Made by a program: the position numbers and the translations under genes
Shown here: piece by piece, positions 52,768-62,900 of the stretch
Numbering within the stretch: the stretch's first letter is position 1
Layout of the letters: the number at the start of each line of letters is the position of its first letter
Assembly: GCF_023016285.1 (NCBI RefSeq)
Contig: NZ_CP095413.1
Location: 1,674,001-1,738,000, forward strand
From: Muricauda sp. SCSIO 64092
Lineage (GTDB): Bacteria; Bacteroidota; Bacteroidia; Flavobacteriales; Flavobacteriaceae
Direction of reading: 5' to 3'
DNA length: 64,000 bases
Notes under the pieces: model-generated
What the model saw: the letters and a program-made list of their open reading frames with translations, nothing else
Told to the model about the DNA's origin: nothing
Database searches by the model: none

Positions 52768-55700
52768 TTATAGGGATAGGTTCATTCGTGCAAAAAGATA
52801 CCTGCCCATATAACCAAATTGTGAGGTTCTTCTAGAAAACACAAATTGGTCCCCTGCGGTACCTCCTGCCCTGTTTTCATCAGGATACACATCAAAAAGA
52901 TTGTTTGCCCCAATGGTAATACCCAAATTATTGGAAAAACTTTTGGATATTGTAAAATCGGTTACCAGTTTACCGCCATAAACGGCATCGCTGCTCACGG
53001 TAGTCCCCTCAACACGTGCATCTCCATTAAAATCATCGGGGTCGGTTACTTCACCAAAATATACATTGCGAAGCAGGAAATCCCATGGGCCGGAAGTCAA
53101 TGTGTGTGTTAGGTTCAGTTTGGCCCTAGGTTGAGCCAAGGTCAAAAATGCTTCTTCCTGTCCGTCAAAGAATGAACCGCCCAAGCCTGCATTTTTAATA
53201 AGTTCGGGTACAAAAATGTCTTCAACTTCAGTTTTGTTGAAATTGGCGGCAAAATCGTTCTTAAGAATGCGCTCTCCAATATTGGCCCTGTGTGATATCA
53301 CAATGTCCAATCCTTGTGATTTGGTATCAATGGCATTAACGAAGAATCGTGCGCTTGTGGCCCCAGCGGACTCAAAAATCCGGGTCAATTCAGGGTCACC
53401 CCCATTGCCAAAGCTTCCACTGTATACAATTCGGTCATCAATGTTGATGAGATATCCATCCAACGTTAGACTAAAGTGGCCAAACTTGGCCGTAAGTCCG
53501 GCACTAAAGCTGTTTGAGGTTTCTTCACGTAACCTATCAATACCGATAAGGGCGGCGGCCCTGCTGTCATTGGTGAACGTACCTTGTTCAAAAGGCTCAT
53601 TGTCCACAAAGACCGTACTGGTCCGACTAAAGAATTGCTGGTGTAGTGATGGCGCCCGGAATCCAGAACTGCTGGCCGCACGAAGGGCAATATTATCGGT
53701 CACTTCAAATCGCGTGGCCAATTTATAGTTGAAGGTGCTTCCAAAATCGGAGTAGTTTTCGTAACGTCCTGCCAAGCTCAATAACCAATTTTCAGTAAGA
53801 TCGGCTTCAAAATCGGCATAAAGCGAAATATTATTTCTGAAATTATCGGTCTCGTTGTTTGGATCGTACCCCCTAAAAACCTGGGCACCACCACCCAATG
53901 GAGCACCTGTAAAATTATTACGAACCAAAAGTGAATCGGGGGTAACACTGTTTACGGGATTCCCATTCACATCATAACTGGTGTATGAACTTTCTTCACC
54001 GGAAAAAATCTGAAAACGCTCCACTTTATATTCCGCACCAAAAGCGACATTGAACCCGTTAAAAATATTGTCGTAAAAACGGTTGACATCCAAATTGGTG
54101 GTGTTTTGGGTAAAGCTCAATCCCCCGGCATCAAAAACACGTGGTGTGGCAACGCCAAGGGTTCCGTTACTCGAATTACTCACGGTGATAAAAAAAGTAT
54201 TGCGACCAAAGGTGTTCGAAAAATCGACATTCCAGCCCTGGACTTCCCCCCTAATTCCCAAAGCGGCCGAACGGTCCAAAATATCAGTACCGATGTTGGG
54301 GAGGAAACCATTTGGAAATGCCGGTGTATTGGCCCTGCCATCGCCCTGGGCGGGTCTTCGGTAAAACCCTGAAGCAAGGCCCTGGCGATAACTTACCCCA
54401 CCAAAACCGTAAAACTCGGTGGTCTCGGAAAGCGGAATGCCTATGTTGGCAAAAAATTTGCCTTCCCTTAATCTTGAGGTACCCACCCTAAAGCGGAAAT
54501 CTTCCCGGGTGAGCCCCCGCGCTGCCAACTCATCCTCATCAGCATCAAAGCTCAGTAAATCACGTAAGGTTGCAACATCATCTTCATTTGATACATCCAA
54601 TCCCGCAATTTGGTCTTTGATTCCCTGGTCCAGATAACTGATGCCTTGGGCAGCATTAGCATAATCCTGAAGCCCCATATTGGCCACATTGCCCCCACCT
54701 GAGGCGAATACACGTTCAGCGCCATGGAATCCCTGAAAGATATCACCCGTATAATCCTTGTTACGCAAGGCAGGTTCCCGTGTGGACAGGGAACCGGTAA
54801 AATTGATGTAGCCCGTTTCCCCAATACCAAGCCCGTAATTGGCATCCACTTGAAATTTTTCACCATCGCTACCCCCTTCAAATTGATTGCTGTTTTCACT
54901 AAAATTGGCCCCTGAGGTTACCATTAGGCTTAAATCGCCCGTATTTTTTTTCAGCACGATGTTGATGACCCCGGCAATGGCATCAGAACCGTACTGGGCG
55001 GCCGCACCATCGCGAAGTACTTCGATCCTTTGGATAGCAGCAGCGGGAATGGCGTTCATATCCGTACCCACTGTACCGGCTCCCACCGTACCGTTTACAT
55101 TGATAAGTGCCGTGGTATGCCTTCTTTTTCCGTTAATGAGTACCAGCACCTGATCGGGGCCCAAACCGCGAAGTGAAGCAGGATCAATATGGTCCGTCCC
55201 ATCAGAAACGGTCTGTGGCTGTGAGGTGAACGAAGGGGCCACATAGTTTAGGATTTGATTGACCGAAACCTGTGGCCCCTGGGTGACAATGGCCTGAACA
55301 TCGATCACATCAACGGGAACACTGGTTTCCGTGGCCGTTCTATTGGGATTTCTTGACCCAACGACCACAATATCATCCAATTGGGCAGCCGCGCTTTCAA
55401 GCGTAATGTCCAAAGTGCTTTTGCCTGTTGCATCAACTTCCATGGTTTTAAATCCAATGTAAGAAATGACCAGGGTGTTGCCATCATCGGGAAGTACAAT
55501 GGTGAAGTTTCCATCAAAGTCGGTTTGGGTGCCTGTAGTAGTGCCTTTTACCAGGACATTGGCACCTGGGAGGGGATTCCCTTCGTCATCGCGAACCGTA
55601 CCTTTAATTTCCCTTGTCTGCGTTGCTTTTTGGGAATCGATGACTTTCAATTGGGTGAGGACGATTTGCTTTTTTATGATTTCAAAATCAATACCCTTCG

Positions 55701-56013
55701 GAGTAAAAAGGAGTTTTAAAACGGTGGTAAGCGATTGGTTTTTTACCGAAATGGAGGCTTTTTGATGTACATCCACTTCCGTGTTTTGATACAAAAATTT
55801 GTATCCCGTCCCATTCTTGATTTCCTCCATGATTTCAAAAAGAGGCACCGATTCGAACTCGAGTGTAACTTTTGTCTGTGCAACACCAGGATTTGCAACT
55901 GCCAGGCTAAGACTGAGAAAAGTGGAGAGTACAAGAAATTTCCTAAGGACCCGGTTGGTCGTTTTTTGGATGTCCTTCATCCCAAAAAAAGAAGGCCACG
56001 AAACATTTTTCAT
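52768..56013 (-). CDS. TonB-dependent receptor with STN domain (FecA-like, no SusD partner)
   Basis: 1081 residues if started at 56013 (a later in-frame Met lies at about 55980). After the signal (VLRKFLVLSTFLSLSLAVAN) comes an STN domain at about 50-115 (VPLFEIMEEIKNGTGYKFLY), a carboxypeptidase-like domain (IKGTVRDDEGNPLPGANVLV), TonB-box-like LDDIVVVGSRNPNRTATETS, and a plug with VLVLINGKRRHTTALINVNG and IEVLRDGAAAQYGSDAIAGV, then a barrel ending GYMGRYLFARMNLSL. The plug style is that of siderophore- or vitamin-type receptors, not of SusC. The fecR and sigma genes upstream form a cell-surface signalling unit with it. The substrate is unknown. Confidence 0.92.
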   Translation of the reverse strand: MKNVSWPSFFGMKDIQKTTNRVLRKFLVLSTFLSLSLAVANPGVAQTKVTLEFESVPLFEIMEEIKNGTGYKFLYQNTEVDVHQKASISVKNQSLTTVLKLLFTPKGIDFEIIKKQIVLTQLKVIDSQKATQTREIKGTVRDDEGNPLPGANVLVKGTTTGTQTDFDGNFTIVLPDDGNTLVISYIGFKTMEVDATGKSTLDITLESAAAQLDDIVVVGSRNPNRTATETSVPVDVIDVQAIVTQGPQVSVNQILNYVAPSFTSQPQTVSDGTDHIDPASLRGLGPDQVLVLINGKRRHTTALINVNGTVGAGTVGTDMNAIPAAAIQRIEVLRDGAAAQYGSDAIAGVINIVLKKNTGDLSLMVTSGANFSENSNQFEGGSDGEKFQVDANYGLGIGETGYINFTGSLSTREPALRNKDYTGDIFQGFHGAERVFASGGGNVANMGLQDYANAAQGISYLDQGIKDQIAGLDVSNEDDVATLRDLLSFDADEDELAARGLTREDFRFRVGTSRLREGKFFANIGIPLSETTEFYGFGGVSYRQGLASGFYRRPAQGDGRANTPAFPNGFLPNIGTDILDRSAALGIRGEVQGWNVDFSNTFGRNTFFITVSNSSNGTLGVATPRVFDAGGLSFTQNTTNLDVNRFYDNIFNGFNVAFGAEYKVERFQIFSGEESSYTSYDVNGNPVNSVTPDSLLVRNNFTGAPLGGGAQVFRGYDPNNETDNFRNNISLYADFEADLTENWLLSLAGRYENYSDFGSTFNYKLATRFEVTDNIALRAASSSGFRAPSLHQQFFSRTSTVFVDNEPFEQGTFTNDSRAAALIGIDRLREETSNSFSAGLTAKFGHFSLTLDGYLINIDDRIVYSGSFGNGGDPELTRIFESAGATSARFFVNAIDTKSQGLDIVISHRANIGERILKNDFAANFNKTEVEDIFVPELIKNAGLGGSFFDGQEEAFLTLAQPRAKLNLTHTLTSGPWDFLLRNVYFGEVTDPDDFNGDARVEGTTVSSDAVYGGKLVTDFTISKSFSNNLGITIGANNLFDVYPDENRAGGTAGDQFVFSRRTSQFGYMGRYLFARMNLSL

Positions 56014-56067
56014 AAATTTAAGTATTAGTTAATATTGGTATTCTACAATTCTGACATGACTAATGCC

Positions 56068-56093
56068 AAGGGAAATGTTGCCACATTTCCCTT
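56068..56093 (-). promoter_or_regulatory. Hairpin in the fecR-receptor gap
   Basis: On the minus strand AAGGGAAATGT pairs perfectly with ACATTTCCCTT around GGCA. It begins at the fecR stop codon and ends 54 nt before the receptor start at 56013. It is not followed by a T-tract. Equivalent hairpins precede the other two STN-type receptors in the window. Confidence 0.6.
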
Positions 56094-57255
56094 ACTTTTT
56101 TATGGTTATTTGGTGGTGGTGTATCTCATATTCAAAATGTATTGAGGTAGATAATACTTTAAAGATGGTTTCAATGTCCTCTACATCAAACTCGCCGGTA
56201 AACCGTTCATTTGCAATAGTGGTATTTTCATTTGTGATGTTCACATTATAGGTACGCTCAATGTTTTGAAGAATTCGGTGCATCGGCATATCGCTAAATA
56301 CCATTTTGTTTTGCATCCAAGCGGTAAAGAGGCCCACATCTACCTGCTTTTTGGTGAATGATTTATTGAACTTATCAAATGAACCTTGTTGGTCGGGCCT
56401 TAAAATCACCTTTTTCCCAGAAGTATTCCCATCATAAAGACTTACAGCGCCTTCTATCAAGGTGGTGGACACCTGTTTGTGTTCTTCGTAGGCGCAGACA
56501 TTGAATTCAGTACCGAGGACCTTAATGTTCAGATCATTTACGTTGACGATGAAAGGGAAGTCCTTATTACCAGCAACATCAAAATAGGCCTCTCCCTTTA
56601 AATGGACCATTCTGTGGTCCAAAGCGGTATTGAACCTTGGTGGAAAAGTCAATGTAGAGCCTGAATTCAACCAAATTTTAGTGCCATCAGCGAGCGTTAT
56701 ATTGAATTTTTGTCCGTTTGGAACGTAGATCTTATGGTATCCATACGCCTGGGTATTCGCTACGGGCGTATAATCCAAGCCGGAGCTGGTGGTCTTAAAA
56801 ATAGGGCTTCCATTTCCCTCAACCACGGTTGATGATTCATAACCATCCAATATTTTTTGCGAACCGTCGGCCAAGGTGAGTACAATATTATCGCCATCCG
56901 GGTTTGAGGGCAACGATCCCACCATCTGCTTTTCCGGGGACAACGGATTCTTGCCCGGAAAAAGCACGTTCGACAGGATCAAAAAAGCAACCGCCACGGC
57001 CGCAGCATAGGGCAACCATTTTTTTGTTTTGTGCAAAGTGGATTTTGGGGCATCCAAGATAGGTTCAAAATCCTCAAATGCTTTCATTGAGTCAAAATCA
57101 TGGAACAATTGGTTTTGTGAATATGAAACCAATTGCTCTTTAAAAAGGGTACGGTTCCCCTTTTTTTGGAGCATTAATTTTTTTAAACGTTCCCGTTCTT
57201 TTTCAGTTAGTGTCCGATTTATATATTTTTCCGTCAATTCTACTAAATCTTGCAT
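56092..57255 (-). CDS. FecR family anti-sigma factor
   Basis: 387 residues. A short N-terminal cytosolic part (LTEKYINRTLTEKERERLKK) precedes a transmembrane helix near 83-102 (WLPYAAAVAVAFLILSNVLF). The FecR domain follows (LADGTKIWLNSGSTLTFPPR, VHLKGEAYFDVAGNKD, VLGTEFNVCAYEEHKQVSTT) and a C-terminal DUF4974 domain ends the protein (DMPMHRILQNIERTYNVNIT). It lies between the receptor and the divergent sigma gene (57345) and should relay the receptor signal. Confidence 0.93.
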   Translation of the reverse strand: MQDLVELTEKYINRTLTEKERERLKKLMLQKKGNRTLFKEQLVSYSQNQLFHDFDSMKAFEDFEPILDAPKSTLHKTKKWLPYAAAVAVAFLILSNVLFPGKNPLSPEKQMVGSLPSNPDGDNIVLTLADGSQKILDGYESSTVVEGNGSPIFKTTSSGLDYTPVANTQAYGYHKIYVPNGQKFNITLADGTKIWLNSGSTLTFPPRFNTALDHRMVHLKGEAYFDVAGNKDFPFIVNVNDLNIKVLGTEFNVCAYEEHKQVSTTLIEGAVSLYDGNTSGKKVILRPDQQGSFDKFNKSFTKKQVDVGLFTAWMQNKMVFSDMPMHRILQNIERTYNVNITNENTTIANERFTGEFDVEDIETIFKVLSTSIHFEYEIHHHQITIKK

Positions 57256-57344
57256 AAAACGTGGGGTATCTATATTCTAGACACCAACTTCGCAAAAAAC
57301 CCCTATTCCAATTGAATTTTTATTTTTGGCAATGGTACTTGACC

Positions 57345-57890
57345 ATGACAGACGTTCAATTAAAACGGAATTTGAAATTAGGCCATAAAGTGGCCTATAA
57401 ATTCTTGTTCGAGGAATATTATAATTGGTTGTGCAATTACCTTTTTAAACTCTCAGGCAATCGAAGTCTTTCAAAGGATTTGGTGCAGGAGGTGATGATA
57501 AAATTCTATGAGGGCCGGCATAAGATAAACGTGGAGACCAACCTAAAATCCTATTTGTTTACCATGTGCCACAACCATTTTCTGAACCACATACGCCGGA
57601 ATAAAAACAGGCCCGATCTATTGGATCGGATCCAATGGACCGCCATATATGAAAGCTATTTTGAGGTAAAGGTCGAAGACGATTCTTTTGAACGTAGCCT
57701 TAACAGCTTGGAGAATCTGTTGAACACCCTACCTCCAAAATGTCGTGAAATTTTTATCCTTAACAAATTGGAAAAACGTAAATACAAAGAGATTGCCCGT
57801 GATATGGAGATTTCCATTAAAACCGTTGAAAGTCAAATGTCCCGTGCGTTACGCATTATTCGTGAAAAAGCATCATGCCTGCTCATTTAA
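57345..57890 (+). CDS. ECF sigma factor
   Basis: About 181 residues from the ATG at 57345. The frame is open from 57261, but the extra 28 residues do not look like a sigma N-terminus. Region 2 (KVAYKFLFEEYYNWLCNYLF, DLVQEVMIKFYEGR, YLFTMCHNHFLNHIRRN) and region 4 (LPPKCREIFILNKLEKRKYK, IARDMEISIKTVESQMSRAL) are complete. It diverges from fecR with an 89-bp gap. It should drive the receptor gene 52768-56013 when released by FecR. Confidence 0.9.
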   Translation: MTDVQLKRNLKLGHKVAYKFLFEEYYNWLCNYLFKLSGNRSLSKDLVQEVMIKFYEGRHKINVETNLKSYLFTMCHNHFLNHIRRNKNRPDLLDRIQWTAIYESYFEVKVEDDSFERSLNSLENLLNTLPPKCREIFILNKLEKRKYKEIARDMEISIKTVESQMSRALRIIREKASCLLI

Positions 57891-58245
57891 CTCGACATCA
57901 CTTTTTATCAAACAAAATCCGTCAAATTGAGTGGTTTTTCGTAATGAAATAAAGAAAAATTGTATCGAAATTAGGATGCTGACCGAGCACAGCGAACGAT
58001 GACTCCCTTTAAAACCAATGAACAAATATATGAATAAGGCCATTCACAACTGCCACTTCAACAACCCCGGTGGCCCGGACCTATAGATCATCCCTAAAAA
58101 TTCGGTTGACGCCCAATGTGCCATTTGGTTATGCATAACACGCAAATGGATTAATTAAAAGTTATGTTTTTTTACGGGCGAAGCGCCAATGCCCTTTTTT
58201 ATTAATTTTCATTCCGAATAATTACTTGGCACTACGCTTCTTACA
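57891..58245. other. 355-bp intergenic region with repeat copy D
   Basis: 57905-57975 carries a fragment of the palindromic element family (core 57923-57969, starting CAAATTGAGTGGTTTTTCGT), without its terminal repeats and cut on the right at TTAGGATGCTG. The remainder up to the next sigma gene shows no gene. Confidence 0.65.
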
Positions 58246-58797
58246 ATGAATACAAAGCTATTGGTAATTGGATTGAAAAACTCAAATGTTCGGGCTTTTG
58301 GTAAGCTCTTCGAGCTTTATCAACCAAAAATCAAGGCCTTTTTATGTTCAAAAAATTTAGGGGCTGGTGCCGATGACATCATTCAAGAGACTTTTATCAC
58401 TTTATGGAATAAAAGGGAGACCATTGACCTTACCAAGTCCTTTGATGCCTATGTCCTTACCATTGCCAAAAATTACGCCCTAAAGGCCTTAAGAAAACAA
58501 CTTAGTGACGAAATTGATGCCGCTAATGCCGATATACAGGATCCGTCCCTGGCACCAGGGGATTTTATCGATCTACGGTACTACGAAAAAAGGATACAAT
58601 CTTCCGTAAATAAACTACCTCCACAACCCAAGGCCGTTTTTACGTTAAAACGCCAACAGGGAATGTCCACCAAAGAAGTGGCCCTGGAATTGGATATTTC
58701 CCCCAAAACCGTTGAAAATTACATGAATAAGGCCTTAACGGCCCTGCGAAAGGATTTGAAGGATTTTGCCTGGCTCCTGTTGCTCCCATTACTCTGA
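58246..58797 (+). CDS. ECF sigma factor of the last SusCD locus
   Basis: 183 residues. Region 2: RAFGKLFELYQPKIKAFLCS, DDIIQETFITLWNKRETI, FDAYVLTIAKNYALKALRKQ. Region 4: LPPQPKAVFTLKRQQGMSTK and EVALELDISPKTVENYMNKA. It is only distantly similar to the sigma genes at 4545 and 57345. It is co-directional with fecR (98 bp downstream), unlike the two other pairs, which diverge. Confidence 0.92.
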   Translation: MNTKLLVIGLKNSNVRAFGKLFELYQPKIKAFLCSKNLGAGADDIIQETFITLWNKRETIDLTKSFDAYVLTIAKNYALKALRKQLSDEIDAANADIQDPSLAPGDFIDLRYYEKRIQSSVNKLPPQPKAVFTLKRQQGMSTKEVALELDISPKTVENYMNKALTALRKDLKDFAWLLLLPLL

Positions 58798-58895
58798 TGC
58801 CCTTATAAAAACATTTTCTTAACGTTTTGTTAATGCCCTTTTTTAGGGTGCTCCCTGCTTTTTAAAGCTATACCCAATACAAGATATAACTACCT

Positions 58896-59870
58896 ATGGC
58901 ATCCATAAAGGAAATTTGGAAGAGATACCAAAGTGGCAAGGCCACTAGCAAGGATAAGAAAGAACTGATCAAGGCCATTGACAAAAAGGATGCCGAATTG
59001 GACCGCATTTTTACTGCTGACTGGGGTGCTTCCAAAGATTTTAAGACGGACCCTGACGAGATAGAACACGCCAAAAAACGGCTGTTGGAAGAGCTTGGGT
59101 TGACCAAAAAACGAAAAAGGGCATTCCATGGGTATCGAATTGCGGCAAGTGTACTGGTTTTAATAGGGCTGTCCCTTTTTCTTTATCTAAGGAACAGGGA
59201 CACGATCATTACGATTGAAGTGGCCTCCGGAAAAACGATAGAGCAGGTGGTATTGCCCGATGGTTCCAAGGTATGGATAAACCATGGTTCCTCAATTTCA
59301 TATCCAAAGGATTTTTCTCCCGAATCCAGAAGATTGCAACTGGTGGGCAACGCTTTTTTTGATGTGGTCAGGGACCCCTCAAAACCTTTTATCATCGAAA
59401 CCGGAAAACTTCATGTCAAGGTGCTGGGGACCTCTTTTGATGTGTACTGCTATGATGATGAACCTTCCAGCGTAACCGTCCAGACCGGAAAGGTAGAAGT
59501 ATCACACCCCCAGTCCAATGCCAAAATCCAGTTGATCAAAAATGAACGATCCCTATTGGATCCGAAATCGGGTACCCTTCAAAAAGTAAAAACGGATTCA
59601 GGGATGGGCATCGCCTGGCGCAATAACGTACTGCAATTTGAAAATATGGAGTTGGGGCAGGTACTCAAAAATGTGGAACGCAAATACGGTGTCAAGATCA
59701 ATTGTCCCGATACCCTTTTATTGAAAAGTAGGATACGCGCGCGTTACAAAAATGAACCCCTGGATACCGTTCTAAGCGACCTGGCCTTTATGACAAACTT
59801 TGACTACAGTAAAGACGAAAAAACCAACGAGATAACACTAAAACCCAATCCCTATGAAAAAATAGAATAG
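58896..59870 (+). CDS. FecR family anti-sigma factor
   Basis: 324 residues. The cytosolic N-terminus (IKEIWKRYQSGKATSKDKKE) is followed by a transmembrane helix near 79-98 (YRIAASVLVLIGLSLFLYLR). The FecR domain (LPDGSKVWINHGSSISYPKD, LVGNAFFDVVRDPSKPF, VLGTSFDVYCYDDE) and a C-terminal DUF4974 domain (ELGQVLKNVERKYGVKINC) complete it. It sits between the sigma gene and an STN-type SusC and should couple them. Confidence 0.92.
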   Translation: MASIKEIWKRYQSGKATSKDKKELIKAIDKKDAELDRIFTADWGASKDFKTDPDEIEHAKKRLLEELGLTKKRKRAFHGYRIAASVLVLIGLSLFLYLRNRDTIITIEVASGKTIEQVVLPDGSKVWINHGSSISYPKDFSPESRRLQLVGNAFFDVVRDPSKPFIIETGKLHVKVLGTSFDVYCYDDEPSSVTVQTGKVEVSHPQSNAKIQLIKNERSLLDPKSGTLQKVKTDSGMGIAWRNNVLQFENMELGQVLKNVERKYGVKINCPDTLLLKSRIRARYKNEPLDTVLSDLAFMTNFDYSKDEKTNEITLKPNPYEKIE

Positions 59871-59886
59871 CCCAACCAAAAAAGAA

Positions 59887-59917
59887 GGGTCGGGACCAAG
59901 TGCAATGGTCCCAACCC
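59887..59917 (+). promoter_or_regulatory. Hairpin in the fecR-susC gap
   Basis: GGGTCGGGACCA (59887-59898) pairs with TGGTCCCAACCC (59906-59917), 11 of 12 pairs, loop AGTGCAA. No T-tract follows. It ends 49 nt before the susC ATG, the same spacing as in the other two sigma/FecR loci. Confidence 0.6.
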
Positions 59918-59966
59918 AGAACAAAGAAATTTACTTAAGCGATTAAATCTCTCTAATTACAAACAT

Positions 59967-62900
59967 ATGAAAACCACCTATTATGGCAAGCAACAACTGG
60001 CCATTTATAAGTTCTGTATAACGATGCTACTTTTTAGCATCTCGCTTTGCGCCCAGGCTTCCCATATTGAAAACGTTAAAATAAGTCTGGAAGCGGAAAG
60101 TCAAACCATAGATGGGATATTCAAACAGATTGAAAATAAGACCTCATATTTGTTTCGGTATTCCGAGGATATTTTGAACGATGAACGAAAATTTTCACTG
60201 TCCTATCGGAATGAAACCGTAAAGACCATCCTTGATGATATCAGCAACAAGGCAGGTCTTGTCTACAAAATTTCCGGTGATAACATTTCCGTTCGGAAAT
60301 CTTTGCAAAAACGAAGCCTAAGGGGAACCGTAGTTGATGATGTGGGAACTCCCATTCCAGGGGTGAACGTTCTTGTAAAGGGCAGTCAAACCGGAGTGGT
60401 CACCGATTTTGACGGTAATTTTACCATTGATGTTTCCTCCGGTGATATTTTGGTGTTCTCCTATCTGGGATTTACCACAACCGAGGTTTCCATTACCGAT
60501 CAAAGTGAACTCAGGGTAACCTTAAATGAAAATGTAGATCAACTTCAGGAAGTTATTGTCTATGGATATGGGACCGGGACCAAAGAAAAATTCAACGGTG
60601 CCGTTTCAAAAGTGGAAACGGAAAAATTGAACACCTTTTCCTCCGCAAATTTTGAGCAGGCCCTGGCAGGTAATGTTTCGGGGGTCCAGATCATTGGGAA
60701 TGGAAAAAACCCAGGCGAGAATTCCGTGATCCAGATTCGTGGATTGAATACGTTGACCGCCGGAACCAATCCTTTGATCGTTGTTGATGGCAACCCACTT
60801 TCCGAAGGTTCTTCCTTTAGTTCCATCAATAACCAAGACATCGCATCCATTAACATCCTTAAAGATGCGGCCTCCGCTGCGATTTATGGATCACGGGCAT
60901 CCAATGGGGTTATCCTGATAACCACAAAAAAGGGGAAGCAAGGGGATTTAAAGGTAACCTATGACACCTATTACGGATTTCAGGACCGTATTGATAATTT
61001 TCAACTGGCAGATGCCTATGATACCGCACTTTTCGATTTTGATACACGTAATTTTGGTTATGTGTCCGGCGGACCGGGAAGAAGTATTGATGATGACAAT
61101 GCCACCAGGGATGCCAATGGTGGAGGTAAGCGCAGTAGGGTACAACCCTTTTTACAGGGCTATTTGGATGGACAACCGGGACTGACCAATACCAATTGGA
61201 CCGATGCGGTATTCCGAACGGCACGCCAACAAAACCACTTTGTGAATCTAAGCGGCGGAACGGAAAAAACGGATTACTCGGTATCCTTCGGGTATTTGGA
61301 TCAGGAAAATATCATCATCAGTTCCGATTATAAGCGGTACACCACCAATTTTCAATTGAACTCACAAATAAGCGACCGTGTGCGTTTTGGTATCACGTCC
61401 AATATCTCCTTGGTCAATTCAAACCCCACCGGGGAAAGAGGTTGGTCGTCCCATGATGCGGGTCGAAACAGACAACCGGATCCCGCCTATGCCATCGTAT
61501 TGATGCATCCCTATTATCCTATCTTCAACCCAGACGGTTCTTTTGCCATTGCCAATCAGATTGATGATAATAATGACAATTGGGATGGTCCCATTTCCGA
61601 AAATGTTGTGGCAAAAGCGGAATTGACCGACTTTTTTGAGCGCCGCCTCCGGGTTTTTGGAAATACCTACCTGGAAATTGACCTCTATAAGGGGTTACGG
61701 TTCAAAACCTCTTTTGGTGGGGATTACAACACCATCTTCAGTGAATTCTTTGCCCCCTCGGACATTGGAAATTATCGGACCCCTGTGGCCAATAATCTGG
61801 CCGTGGCCTTTGAGAACAATGACAGGAGGGAAAACTATATCACGGAAAACCTATTGACCTACAATAAGACCTTTGGCAAACATACGTTTGATGCCTTATT
61901 GGGTTTTAGTTACCAACAAGAGAGTTCTTTTGAAACCCGATTGGAGAGTAACAACTTTGCGGATGACAACCTCCGCAATATTGCCGGGGCCACAAACCCA
62001 TCCTCCATTCCTGAACGAAGCAAATGGGCCTTAACATCGTATTTCAGCAGATTGCAATACGATTTTGATGGCAGGTATTCCCTATCCGGTTCGTTTAGAA
62101 GGGACGGTTCCTCAAGATTTGGGGCCAATACCAAGTTCGGTAATTTTGCCTCCCTATCGGCGGGTTGGGTATTGAGCAATGAAACCTTCTTTCCAGAGGA
62201 TGGCCTGGTCAGCTTTGCCAAATTAAGGGCAAGCTGGGGACAGACCGGTAACAATCAAATTGGGGACTTTGCCTCTATTGCATTGGTTGAGCCGGACAAC
62301 TATGTCATTGACAACCAATTGACTCCGGGATCGTTTATTAGGACCTCCCCCAATCCGGATTTGTCCTGGGAAACCAATACGGCATTGAACTTGGGGGTCG
62401 ATTTCGGATTCCTGAACAATAAGCTGTTTTTGACTGCAGAGTATTACAATTCCAAAACGGAAGACCTTTTATTGGAGGTTCCCGTACCCCAACAGTCCGG
62501 TTTTGAGAACTCTTTGCAAAACATTGGGGAGTTGGAGAACCGAGGGTTTGAATTTGAAATCCGGGGAAACAACTTTCAGCTTGGGGAATTGCGTATTGGA
62601 TTTAACGCCAACCTTACCACCAATGAAAATGAAGTGTTGGCCCTCTACGGTGACCAGGACCAGTTTATTGAGACCAGAGGGGGCATGGGTTTTCTGACCA
62701 AGGTAGGTCAAAGTATTGCCGAATTCTATGCGTACGATATCATTGGGGTATACCGATCCCAGGCCCAATTGGATACCGAGACCGTTACCCCTTTGGCCGG
62801 GACCGAGGTAGGCGATTATGTGGTCAGGGATGTAAATGGGGACGGCCAGATCACTCCGGATGACAGAACCACATTAGGCCAATACAATCCGGAATTCACC

